Shown here one piece after another: positions 1-6,443 of a DNA stretch of 6,443 bases (positions within the stretch are counted from its first letter, which is position 1; each line of letters opens with the position of its first letter). Made by a program: the position numbers and the translations under genes. The stretch lies in NCBI GenBank assembly GCA_002432565.1, contig DJFP01000091.1:1823-8265 (forward strand), given 5' to 3'. The DNA is from Flavobacteriales bacterium UBA5869. Lineage in GTDB: Bacteria > Bacteroidota > Bacteroidia > Flavobacteriales_D > Crocinitomicaceae. The notes below the pieces were generated by a model. The model did not search any database, had not been told where the DNA came from, and saw only the letters and a list, made by a program, of their open reading frames with translations.

Positions 1-22
1 TTTCGAGTTTCAAGTTACGAAT
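1..22. repeat. Degenerate heptamer run at left edge
   Basis: The first 21 bases divide into three related 7-mers, TTTCGAG, TTTCAAG and TTACGAA. The octamer TTACGAAT (15-22) has an exact inverted copy, ATTCGTAA, at 145-152 inside the second heptamer run. The non-coding stretch 1-159 is therefore bracketed by related repeats in opposite orientation. The run may continue past the window edge. It is short and imperfect in AT-rich DNA, so chance is a real alternative. Confidence 0.3.
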
Positions 23-129
23 CGATCAATTTTTTAGAAGCTTAAATGCGAAGTTCTTAATTCTAAACATTCACCATAAGACTTTTTTGACGCAGAACCT
101 AAAAACGAAATACTAAGGAAATTCTCATT

Positions 130-164
130 CATTCGGAATTCGGCATTCGTAATTAGGAATTACT
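130..164. repeat. Five-unit degenerate heptamer tandem repeat
   Basis: Five consecutive 7-mers fill this stretch without gaps: CATTCGG, AATTCGG, CATTCGT, AATTAGG and AATTACT. The core ATTCG or ATTAG recurs with strict 7-base spacing. The last unit runs into the end of the neighbouring hydrolase gene and supplies its TAA stop (160-162 on the minus strand). No GC-rich hairpin with a T tract was found downstream of the gene, so I do not call a terminator here. The role is unknown. Short degenerate heptamers of this kind may be intergenic repeat remnants. Confidence 0.5.
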
Positions 165-1116
165 TAAAGAGTTCCGTTAACACGCGTCCTTTCCCGGTGG
201 GCATAGAGAAGTGCAGCATTTCCGAAATGGTTTTGCTGATATCCAATTGTTCTGCGCAGTCTTTGGATTCCACATTCTTTTTGAAATCCGGTCCCATAGC
301 CAGCAAGGAGATGTGTCTGCATCCTTCGCAATTATCACCATGACTGATATATCCGTCTTTGTGCCCATCCAGGTGTCGCCCGTGATCATTGGTAATGATA
401 AGTGCCGTTTTATCTTTCAGTTTTTCATTCGACTGGATCATATTCCACAACTGAAATGCGTAATCATCACATTTCTGGATTGATTTCAAATACATATCCC
501 ATTGTTTGGAATGTGCATACGCATCAGCCGCAAGCAGGTTGATGAGCATCAAATGCGGGGGATTATTTCCCGAAATCAGTTCGGTAACTTTATCAAAGGT
601 TTCCTGGTCTGAGGTGTAATCTGCCCCGTTTCCGTGTAATCCGCAATAAGTTTCGGGTTTGTAAACGTTCCACCATTTTTTATATTTGGTATTTCCAAGC
701 ACTTCCAGTTTTCCTTTACTTGAAACAACCCATGCATCCGATTTTGGAACTCCTTTTTCCTTGAGGTAATACTGGAACATGGTCGGATATTTGGGAAGCT
801 GTTTTCCGGCATTCGAAAGATGCTGGTATCGACCTGTAATGATTGCTGAGTGCCCGGAAATCGTATAAGTGGGACCGTTATTGCGAAAGTTGCTTAAAAG
901 AACTCCTTCTTTTTTCAGTTCATTTCCTAAATGCGGGATGTATTGGTAGGTAGTGTCGCCAAATGTTTCCGTATAGCGTGGTCCGTCAATAATTAATACA
1001 TATACATACTCCGTATTGTATTTTACAGTCTTCTCATCAGGCAGTTTATTGAAATCGAAAGAAGAAGTAAGGATTACCCCAATTGCGATTACCACTGAAA
1101 GCAACAATTTAGCCAT
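160..1116 (-). CDS. Exported alkaline phosphatase superfamily hydrolase (phosphodiesterase/sulfatase-like)
   Basis: This 318-residue protein is probably a periplasmic or surface metal-dependent phosphatase, phosphodiesterase or sulfatase; its substrate cannot be read from the sequence. Residues 1-20 are a hydrophobic signal peptide or anchor. The two-metal site of the superfamily appears complete by comparison with nucleotide pyrophosphatase/phosphodiesterases: D44 (LIIDGPRY), nucleophile T85 (GPTYTISGH), D198 and H202 (ADAYAH), D244-H245 (TNDHGR) and H259 (SHGDN). A nucleophilic Thr, not a Cys or Ser in a sulfatase C/S-x-P-x-R signature, favours phosphoester hydrolysis over sulfate hydrolysis. 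The protein is shorter than typical NPP enzymes of roughly 400 residues, so the cap region is probably reduced. A CxxC pair (C263, C266) lies just after H259. The ATG at 1114-1116 directly precedes the signal peptide. The gene is divergent from the response regulator and has no visible operon partner. Confidence 0.88.
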   Translation of the reverse strand: MAKLLLSVVIAIGVILTSSFDFNKLPDEKTVKYNTEYVYVLIIDGPRYTETFGDTTYQYIPHLGNELKKEGVLLSNFRNNGPTYTISGHSAIITGRYQHLSNAGKQLPKYPTMFQYYLKEKGVPKSDAWVVSSKGKLEVLGNTKYKKWWNVYKPETYCGLHGNGADYTSDQETFDKVTELISGNNPPHLMLINLLAADAYAHSKQWDMYLKSIQKCDDYAFQLWNMIQSNEKLKDKTALIITNDHGRHLDGHKDGYISHGDNCEGCRHISLLAMGPDFKKNVESKDCAEQLDISKTISEMLHFSMPTGKGRVLTELFK

Positions 1117-1215
1117 GTTTCATTTTGAAGCCCTAAAGTTACTTTTTTCTGCGATATAGAGCGATTGTGAAATATTGGCAATTAAAATAAAAGCAGTTTT
1201 GTAACGTTTCTTAAT

Positions 1216-1229
1216 TTTAGAATTCTAAA
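1216..1229. promoter_or_regulatory. Perfect 14-bp palindrome, possible operator
   Basis: TTTAGAATTCTAAA is its own reverse complement over all 14 bases, centred on GAATTC. It lies about 100 bp upstream of the hydrolase start and 208 bp upstream of the response regulator start, a plausible place for a dimeric regulator to bind. It does not resemble the direct-repeat sites usual for LytTR proteins, so any binding factor would more likely be a different one. A 10-base part, AATTCTAAAC, recurs at 59-68. Chance is possible in AT-rich DNA. Confidence 0.3.
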
Positions 1230-1297
1230 CTGAGAGACTTCTGCTTATGGTAAGCTTTTTCGGGATTAACTATTTCATTTATTGCGTGAGGGTTCTG

Positions 1298-1330
1298 TTT
1301 TCCAATAGGGAAAATGATCTTTCTTTTTTT
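1298..1330 (+). terminator. Weak hairpin plus T-rich tail in response regulator leader
   Basis: On the plus strand TTTTCC (1298-1303) pairs exactly with GGAAAA (1309-1314) across a 5-base loop. Five bases after the stem comes TTT-C-TTTTTTT (1320-1330). This is the layout of an intrinsic terminator, but the stem is only 6 bp with two G-C pairs, so it would be weak. Its place about 107 bases before the response regulator start suggests a possible attenuator if transcription begins upstream of 1298. Otherwise it is a chance feature of AT-rich spacer. Confidence 0.25.
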
Positions 1331-1413
1331 GTATATTACTCTGCGTTAATTCCAATTCCGATTCAAAAAGGCCCTATTAAACTTACGCTGCATTCTTAAA
1401 ACAATTTTACAAA

Positions 1414-1418
1414 AGGAG
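1414..1418 (+). promoter_or_regulatory. AGGAG, possible but badly spaced ribosome binding site
   Basis: AAAAGGAGAT contains a strong Shine-Dalgarno core, AGGAG. It ends 18 bases before the first ATG (1437) and 24 before the second (1443), well beyond the usual 5-9. Bacteroidota rarely rely on this signal. No ATG, GTG or TTG lies in frame at a suitable distance; the only near-cognate codon there is ATT at 1428. It may be fortuitous, and it does not settle the start. Confidence 0.25.
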
Positions 1419-1436
1419 ATTACAACTATTTATTCG

Positions 1437-2195
1437 ATGACTATGAAAACTAAGAGGGTATTAATTATTGATGACGAAGTCGATGCAAGGCGCGTCATTT
1501 CTAAATACTTAGAGCGATATTTTCCAAATTTCCAGGTGCTGGGTGAAGCGGATTCATTCAAATCTGCAGTTCAGCTGATCAATGAAACAGAAGCGGATCT
1601 GATCTTTATTGATATCAACCTGGGAGACGGTACCGGATTTGATGTACTCGATGAAAGTGATGCTTTTGCTTCCCAGATTATTTTCACAACTGCGTTTGAT
1701 CAATACGCTGTGAAGGCTTTCAGGTACCAGGCTCTGGATTATTTAATGAAGCCCATCGATTCGGAACTATTTGTTGAAGCTGTTAACCAGGCATTGGATA
1801 AGGTACGTGAAAAACGTTCCATGAGTGCCGATCAGATTTTGATTTCTTATGGTAACGGTGAACGTAAGATTTCTATTCCTACGGCTGATGGAATGTGTTT
1901 TGTAAAGTTGGATTCAATTGTGTCTTTCGAAGCGGATAGCTCTTATTGTAAAGTTTTCCTGGATGATGGCAAGGAAATATTGGTTTCCAAACCCCTGAAA
2001 TTTTTCGATGATAAATTAAAAACGAATGTAAACTTTATTCGTCCGCATAAATCATTCATTGTAAATATGAAATACGTGGATGAATACCTCAAGGAAGAGG
2101 GTGGATACATTAAGATGAAAAACGGGTTAAAAATCCCGATATCACGTCAAAAGAAAGAAGATGTGATCCGTGATCTGCAGATGCATTTTCTGTAG
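1437..2195 (+). CDS. LytTR-family response regulator transcription factor
   Basis: This 252-residue cytoplasmic two-component regulator has an N-terminal receiver domain (about 6-122) and a C-terminal LytTR DNA-binding domain (about 145-248). The receiver carries the acidic pair D12-D13, phospho-acceptor D59 (FIDINL), switch T85 in FTTAFDQYA and K105-P106 in DYLMKPID. The LytTR part shows the family motif RPHKSFIVN (202-210) and ISRQKK near the end. Length and both domains match intact LytR/AlgR/YehT-type regulators. The partner would be a membrane histidine kinase of the LytS/YehU type, but none lies in the window, so the protein is an orphan here. The first ATG (1437) and a second at 1443 differ by two residues; either fits. 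It is divergent from the hydrolase and convergent with the efflux operon. Its targets are unknown; self-regulation is a guess. Confidence 0.96.
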   Translation: MTMKTKRVLIIDDEVDARRVISKYLERYFPNFQVLGEADSFKSAVQLINETEADLIFIDINLGDGTGFDVLDESDAFASQIIFTTAFDQYAVKAFRYQALDYLMKPIDSELFVEAVNQALDKVREKRSMSADQILISYGNGERKISIPTADGMCFVKLDSIVSFEADSSYCKVFLDDGKEILVSKPLKFFDDKLKTNVNFIRPHKSFIVNMKYVDEYLKEEGGYIKMKNGLKIPISRQKKEDVIRDLQMHFL

Positions 2196-2221
2196 GGACG
2201 TGATGCATCGCTTCCCTATGG
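2190..2221. terminator. Imperfect palindrome between convergent genes, possible two-way terminator
   Basis: The core at 2194-2217 pairs AGGGA (2194-2198) with TCCCT (2213-2217) and, inside one C/T mismatch (2199/2212), GTGATG with CATCGC through one G-T wobble. T2193-A2218 extends it, followed by two wobbles and C2190-G2221. Both genes end in TAG, and the two stop codons (2193-2195 plus, 2218-2216 minus) sit in mirror positions in the arms. An RNA from either strand could fold into the stem, which suits a shared terminator for genes with ends only 20 bp apart. No T tract follows in either direction, so classical intrinsic termination is not shown. Confidence 0.4.
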
Positions 2222-3523
2222 GATCAGTTTCTTATAATCTCCGGTAAACAAAGACAAGTTCAAAACGGCAGTTCTCAGGTTGAATTCCGAAGTTAACTGG
2301 CGGTTTTTCGCCTGGATAATAGAGAATTGAATTTCACGCAGTTCGAATTGAGTCAAAGAACCGTTTTCAAACGATTTCTGTGCGATCTCAAACATCTCTG
2401 TAGTATTCACGATCGAACTGTTCTCCAATCGGTACATGCGCTCCGAAAAGGTGTAGTCCTGCCAGGCTTTATCGACTTCCGTTTTGATGCTTTGCTCTTG
2501 TTTTTCAACGGCAAACTCCGCATTTTCTTTTTGCAGTTTGTTGTTCTTTACTGCAGTAACATTGGATAATCCGTCGAGAATTGTCCAGCTTAGTGTCAAT
2601 CCGATTCCCGGTCCCAAACTACGGTTGGATGCGAGTAACCCGACTTCGCTCTTGGAAACGGTTGCCGAATATTGCGCGTAAAAGGATAATTGCGGATAGT
2701 AACGGCTCTGCAATTCTTTGCGCTGCTGGTCGATAATGGCAATCTGGCTTTTTTGGACTAATAAACTGGTGTTCTGGGAAAGTGCGTTTTCAAGGATCGC
2801 TGCCTGACTGAGTGCCGGAATGGCAGGGATGTTATCGTCCACTTCAAACTGCATATTGCCGGCTTCTCCCATAACCATTGCCAGGTCTGCTTTCATTTTA
2901 CCGATCTGGTTCAAATGATTCAGGTAATTCGAGCTGTCTGTATTCAGATCTAATTTGGCCTGGAGTAATTCCAGGTCACTTGCTGCTCCGTTTTTGGAAC
3001 GCAGCGAAATGAGATCGAAACGTTCTTTGGACAATTGAATGGCTTCTTCATAGACTACCTGCATGCGTTTGTAATACTGCAGACCATAATAGAGAACAGA
3101 AGCCTGGTAGATTGACATTTCCATTTGAGCCGTAAGGTTAACGGTTGCGAGGTCTTCCTCTAACTGCAAACGCTTATCTCGTGCGAACATGGCAAAACCA
3201 TCAAAAAAAGTCCAGTTTAAACGTGCAGCAGCCGTCAGGGAATTGTTATTGGCTCCATTCTTTTCATTTACCTGACCCGAATAGAATTCCTGACGCGTAT
3301 TGGTGGTTGTCCAGTTTTGGTCGGCATTTACTCCGATAGTCGGTAAATATCCGGCTGCTCCGATGTTGTTTGAGTTGTCGGCTATTTGAACATTATTGCG
3401 TTGGATCAGCACATCGAAATTCTTTTCCAGCGTACGTTTGATGACCTCTTCAAAGGAGAGCACCTGCTGGGAAAAAGCCTTAATGCTGAAAAAAATCAGG
3501 AAGACAAGAATGCTGTTTTTCAT
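2216..3523 (-). CDS. TolC-family outer-membrane efflux protein
   Basis: This 435-residue protein is probably the outer-membrane exit duct of a tripartite pump, a trimer joining an outer-membrane beta barrel to a periplasmic alpha-helical tunnel. Residues 1-18 are a signal peptide ending AFS before Q19. No lipobox cysteine is present, so it is not an OprM-type lipoprotein. The internal duplication typical of TolC proteins shows in paired motifs: GYLPTIG (58-64) with YYPQLSF (275-281), LNWTFFDGF (102-110) with LSWTILDGL (311-319), and FDLISLRSKNGAASDLELLQ (169-188) with FEIAQKSFENGSLTQFELRE (378-397). Length is normal for the family and the gene looks intact. Its ATG overlaps the permease stop as ATGA (3523-3520), which suggests translational coupling; no Shine-Dalgarno is seen. 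It is the last gene of the operon. Confidence 0.95.
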   Translation of the reverse strand: MKNSILVFLIFFSIKAFSQQVLSFEEVIKRTLEKNFDVLIQRNNVQIADNSNNIGAAGYLPTIGVNADQNWTTTNTRQEFYSGQVNEKNGANNNSLTAAARLNWTFFDGFAMFARDKRLQLEEDLATVNLTAQMEMSIYQASVLYYGLQYYKRMQVVYEEAIQLSKERFDLISLRSKNGAASDLELLQAKLDLNTDSSNYLNHLNQIGKMKADLAMVMGEAGNMQFEVDDNIPAIPALSQAAILENALSQNTSLLVQKSQIAIIDQQRKELQSRYYPQLSFYAQYSATVSKSEVGLLASNRSLGPGIGLTLSWTILDGLSNVTAVKNNKLQKENAEFAVEKQEQSIKTEVDKAWQDYTFSERMYRLENSSIVNTTEMFEIAQKSFENGSLTQFELREIQFSIIQAKNRQLTSEFNLRTAVLNLSLFTGDYKKLIP

Positions 3524-6443
3524 GGTTTTACTTTCAATTTTTTGGATGTCAGGTAAACATATAATCCCGGAATCACGAATAGCGTGAGAATCAGTGAAAA
3601 TGCCAGACCGCCTACAATGGTGATACCCATTGATATGCGGCTGGTTGCGGCGTCTCCCAAAGCCAGCGCGATTGGAAGTGCTCCCAGGATGGTTGCCAGG
3701 GTTGTCATTAAAATCGGTCTGAAACGCTGTGCGGCGGCTTCTATGATCGCATCGTGGATACTAAATCCTTCTTCGCGTTTCTGGTTGGCAAATTCCACAA
3801 TCAAAATCCCGTTTTTAGTAACCAAACCAACCAGTACAATGATTCCAATCTGGGAGAAAATATTCAAGGTTTGATCGGTAAACCAAAGCGAAAGAACGGC
3901 TCCGGCAAGTGCCAGAACGATGGTAATCATGATAATAACAGGATCACTGAAGCTTTCAAATTGTGCTGCCAGGATAAGATAAATGAGAACCAATGCCAGG
4001 ATGAATGCGAAAACGATGCTATTCCCACTTTCTGCAAACTCTTTAGATGTTCCTGCCAGGCTGTGTGAAAAACTTTCAGGAAGTACTTCCGCTGCAATTT
4101 TGTCCATTGCCTCGATACCGTCACCGATGGTGAAACCATCATTGGGCTGGGCAGAAACCGTCGCTGAAATGTAACGGTTGTAACGATAAAGCTGCGGAGG
4201 ACTGGATTCATTGGTCAGCTTAATAACGTTGTCAATCGGAATCAGATTTCCCTGATCGGTGCGCACCTGGACAGTACTTAAGTCGGCAGGGTCGTTGCGT
4301 TTATCGCGATTTGCCTGACCGATTACCTGGTATTGTTTTCCGTTGAGAATAAAATAACCGTAACGCTGCCCGGAAAAATAGAGCTGCAGGGTAGAAGCGA
4401 TTTCTTTTACATCCACGCCAAGGCTTGCGGCTTTGTCCCGATCAATCTCTACCTGTAATTCCGGTTTGTTGAACTTCAGGTCCACGTCCACCATTTTAAA
4501 TGTCGGATCACTCGAAGCTCTTTCCAAAAACTTCGGCAGAATTTCTTTCATCTGTTCAAAATTCGGCGCCTGAAGCACATATTGAACGGGAAATCCTGCA
4601 GATCGGCCACCACCGATCGTTTGTTCCTGGATCACGATGTTCTTCGCGAAGTTATAAGACCCCAGAACAGGAGTGAGTGCATTGACAATTTCTTCCTGCG
4701 TACGTTTGCGTTCTTTTCCCGGAACAAGGTTTACACGGATAAAAGAGGTGTTTACGGCATTGGAAGAGAAACTTGGAGATGTCACCGCGATGATATTGTT
4801 TTTTTCCGGCATGGTATCGATCAAATTGATCAGCTGTAGCTGATGTGCATCCATGCGTTCGAAGGAAGCTCCCTCCGGTGCGGTGGAACGGATCTGGAAA
4901 CGTCCTTTATCTTCCATTGGAGCAAGTTCTGTTTGTAGATCGGAACCAGCCCAAAAAATAAGAATGATACAGCTGACCATTAAAATAAATGCAATCCACG
5001 GGCGTTTCATGAAACGGAGTAATCCGTTCCTGTATCCTGTCATCAATTTATTCAGCCACACTTCTGTCATTTTGTAAAAACGCGAATGACGTTCGTTCTT
5101 TTTCAATAGACGCGAACTCATCATGGGGGTCAGTGTCAGGGAAATAAAGGCCGAAATAATGACGGATCCCGCAACCACAATTCCAAATTCACGGAATAGA
5201 CGCCCCGTTAATCCCTGTAGAAAAATAACGGGTAAGAATACAACGGAAAGCGTGATAGTTGTTGAAATAATTGCAAAGAAGATTTCAGCAGAACCTTTGT
5301 GTGCGGCTTCTTTCGGGTCTTCACCTTTTTCTACACGTGAGTATATATTTTCCATCACAACAATGGCATCGTCGACCACCAAACCGGTAGCGAGAACAAT
5401 TCCCAACAAAGTCAATAAGTTGATAGAGAAGTTGGAAATGTACATGATGAAGAAAGTTCCGATCAGGGATATGGGGATGGCAATAATCGGGATCAGGGTA
5501 GTGCGCCAGTCACGCAGGAAAAGGAAAATAATAATGACAACCAGCCCGAAAGCGATCAGAATGGTTTCTTCTACTTCCGAAATGGATTTACGGATATTTT
5601 GCGTTGCATCCAGCGCTACACCTAAGCGTACATCTGCCGGAAGTTCTTTTTTGATCTGGTTGATTTTCTTGTAAATTTCATCAACGATTTCAATGTAATT
5701 TGCCCCGGGTTGTGGATTCACGGCAATACCGATCATCGGGGTTCCGTGATTCCCGCGAAGCAGGGTGCGTTCGTTTTCGGGGGAAAGAACAGCCTGACCG
5801 ATATCTTTTAAACGGATAATTTGTGTTCCCTGTTTGGCGATAATCATGTTGTTGAATTCCTCTTCGGTAGAAAGTCTTCCGAATGTGCGGATGGTCAATT
5901 CTACGGAATTCCCCTCAATACGTCCGGATGGCAGCTCCACGTTTTGGTTGCTAAGAGCATTTTGAACTTCGAAAGGGGTGATGTTCATCCCGGCCATTTT
6001 TTCTGGGTCGAGGTTGAGTTTCATGGAGAATTTCTTCTCCCCCCAGATCCTGATCTCGGAAATTCCCTTTACGGTTTGAAGCCTTTCTTTGAAAACATTA
6101 TTTCCCAAATCAGACAATTCCAGTAAGGATTTTTTATCGGATTGAACGGTCAGTGAGAAGATAGTCTCTGCGTTGGCATCTGATTTTACAACAACCGGGG
6201 GATCAGCATCCGGCGGCAGATTTCTTATTGCCCCGAATACTTTATCACGAACGTCATTTGCCGCTGCGTCGAGGTCTACACTCAGGTCAAATTCTACCGT
6301 AATTGAACTTCGTCCGTCAGAACTGGTAGAACTTACGGTCCGGATTCCCGAAATACCATTAATGGCTTCTTCCAGCGGTTCGGTAATCTGCGACTCAATA
6401 ACATCCGGGTTCGCTCCGGTGTAATTGGTAGTAACCGTAATTA
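3520..6443 (-). CDS. RND efflux permease, HAE1-like, N-terminus cut by window edge
   Basis: This is the inner-membrane proton/substrate antiporter of a tripartite pump. The frame is open to the right edge: 973 full codons are present, and by comparison with AcrB-like proteins about 45-50 residues (cytoplasmic tip and first membrane helix) are missing. The TTG at 6117 is internal, because the 108 codons before it encode a typical porter domain start (VTTNYTGANPDVIESQITEP). Counting from the edge, the proton-relay residues are D357-D358 in GLVVDDAIVVMEN (AcrB D407/D408), K876 in GLVTKNGILIVEF (K940), and R906 and T913 in QRFRPILMTT (R971/T978). ELAPMEDKGRFQ (505-516) starts the second periplasmic loop. 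Membrane helices 2-7 and 8-12 are recognisable. These residues favour an HAE1 organic-solute pump over a CusA-type metal pump, but substrates cannot be named. The adaptor gene probably lies upstream. Confidence 0.96.
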   Translation of the reverse strand, partial: ITVTTNYTGANPDVIESQITEPLEEAINGISGIRTVSSTSSDGRSSITVEFDLSVDLDAAANDVRDKVFGAIRNLPPDADPPVVVKSDANAETIFSLTVQSDKKSLLELSDLGNNVFKERLQTVKGISEIRIWGEKKFSMKLNLDPEKMAGMNITPFEVQNALSNQNVELPSGRIEGNSVELTIRTFGRLSTEEEFNNMIIAKQGTQIIRLKDIGQAVLSPENERTLLRGNHGTPMIGIAVNPQPGANYIEIVDEIYKKINQIKKELPADVRLGVALDATQNIRKSISEVEETILIAFGLVVIIIFLFLRDWRTTLIPIIAIPISLIGTFFIMYISNFSINLLTLLGIVLATGLVVDDAIVVMENIYSRVEKGEDPKEAAHKGSAEIFFAIISTTITLSVVFLPVIFLQGLTGRLFREFGIVVAGSVIISAFISLTLTPMMSSRLLKKNERHSRFYKMTEVWLNKLMTGYRNGLLRFMKRPWIAFILMVSCIILIFWAGSDLQTELAPMEDKGRFQIRSTAPEGASFERMDAHQLQLINLIDTMPEKNNIIAVTSPSFSSNAVNTSFIRVNLVPGKERKRTQEEIVNALTPVLGSYNFAKNIVIQEQTIGGGRSAGFPVQYVLQAPNFEQMKEILPKFLERASSDPTFKMVDVDLKFNKPELQVEIDRDKAASLGVDVKEIASTLQLYFSGQRYGYFILNGKQYQVIGQANRDKRNDPADLSTVQVRTDQGNLIPIDNVIKLTNESSPPQLYRYNRYISATVSAQPNDGFTIGDGIEAMDKIAAEVLPESFSHSLAGTSKEFAESGNSIVFAFILALVLIYLILAAQFESFSDPVIIMITIVLALAGAVLSLWFTDQTLNIFSQIGIIVLVGLVTKNGILIVEFANQKREEGFSIHDAIIEAAAQRFRPILMTTLATILGALPIALALGDAATSRISMGITIVGGLAFSLILTLFVIPGLYVYLTSKKLKVKP

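Larger units (their letters stand above)
1117..1436. other. 320-bp divergent intergenic region
   Basis: This AT-rich spacer separates two divergent genes and must hold both promoters. I searched for the Bacteroidota pattern (TTG, about 19-21 bases, TAnnTTTG) and found no good pair on either strand. The closest single box is TAACTTTA on the minus strand (1141-1134), placed for a short hydrolase leader but with no upstream TTG. The spacer also holds a perfect 14-bp palindrome (1216-1229), a small hairpin followed by T5 (GCTTA-TGG-TAAGC, 1243-1255, then 1256-1260), a second hairpin with a T-rich tail (1298-1330) and an AGGAG (1414-1418). A 50-codon ORF (1247-1399, plus) is open but unsupported. 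No RNA gene was recognised. Confidence 0.7.

Noticed and set aside
1..159. Intrinsic terminator downstream of the hydrolase
   Set aside because: T runs exist, but no GC-containing stem precedes one in the minus-strand direction.
177..812. Alternative frames inside the hydrolase gene
   Set aside because: They are shadows of a gene with a complete metal-ligand set and a signal peptide, and they have no features of their own.
1134..1141. TAACTTTA (minus strand) as a Bacteroidota -7 box for the hydrolase
   Set aside because: The final G of TAnnTTTG is missing and no TTG lies at the right distance upstream. It is kept only as a remark in the spacer entry.
1203..1211. AACGTTTCT and a second near match at 1342-1350 as LytTR binding sites
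   Set aside because: Each misses one defined position of the remembered LytTR consensus, and they do not occur as the tandem pair with about 21-bp spacing expected for real sites.
3584..4174. Overlapping plus-strand open frames opposite the 3' part of the permease
   Set aside because: They are antisense to codons for conserved membrane helices and the K876 region, overlap each other in different frames, and show no family resemblance.
5123..5674. 183-codon open frame on the plus strand
   Set aside because: It lies wholly opposite the RND permease, whose family match and conserved motifs are clear. Its translation is rich in Arg, Ser, Thr and Ile with no recognisable domain, as expected of an antisense shadow.
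6115..6117. TTG as start of the permease
   Set aside because: The 108 codons upstream are open and encode the conserved porter domain start, so the true start is beyond the right edge.

Overview
The window reads as chromosomal DNA from a Bacteroidota bacterium, most likely Flavobacteriia/Flavobacteriales. Placement near Fluviicola or the Crocinitomicaceae is only a guess. The signs are the family style of the proteins (a LytTR response regulator and a Bacteroidota-type HAE1 RND pump), AT-rich spacers with degenerate heptamer repeats, and the lack of Shine-Dalgarno sequences before most starts. No rRNA, tRNA, CRISPR array, insertion sequence or phage gene was seen.

Layout, left to right. Bases 1-159 are non-coding, with degenerate 7-bp repeats at both ends. 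Bases 160-1116 (minus) encode a compact exported hydrolase of the alkaline phosphatase superfamily. Bases 1117-1436 are a 320-bp divergent spacer with a perfect 14-bp palindrome, two small hairpins followed by T runs, and a doubtful 50-codon ORF. Bases 1437-2195 (plus) encode a LytTR-type response regulator with no sensor kinase beside it. Only 20 bp separate its stop from the stop of the convergent gene, and both stop codons lie in one imperfect palindrome. Bases 2216-3523 (minus) encode a TolC-family outer-membrane efflux protein. Bases 3520 to the right edge (minus) encode an RND permease that lacks only its extreme N-terminus.

How the genes fit together. The permease and TolC-like genes overlap by four bases (ATGA) and form the distal part of a tripartite efflux operon read leftward. 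The periplasmic adaptor (membrane fusion protein) is not in the window and probably lies upstream, beyond base 6443. The permease would take substrates from the inner membrane or periplasm using the proton gradient, and the TolC-like protein would form the outer-membrane exit duct. The response regulator could control nearby genes or itself, but nothing in the sequence links it to the pump. The phosphatase-like gene looks functionally separate.

I did not find a convincing new biological system. The oddest signals are the palindrome spanning both stops, the structured spacer at 1117-1436, the heptamer repeats, and a CxxC pair beside the metal site of the hydrolase.
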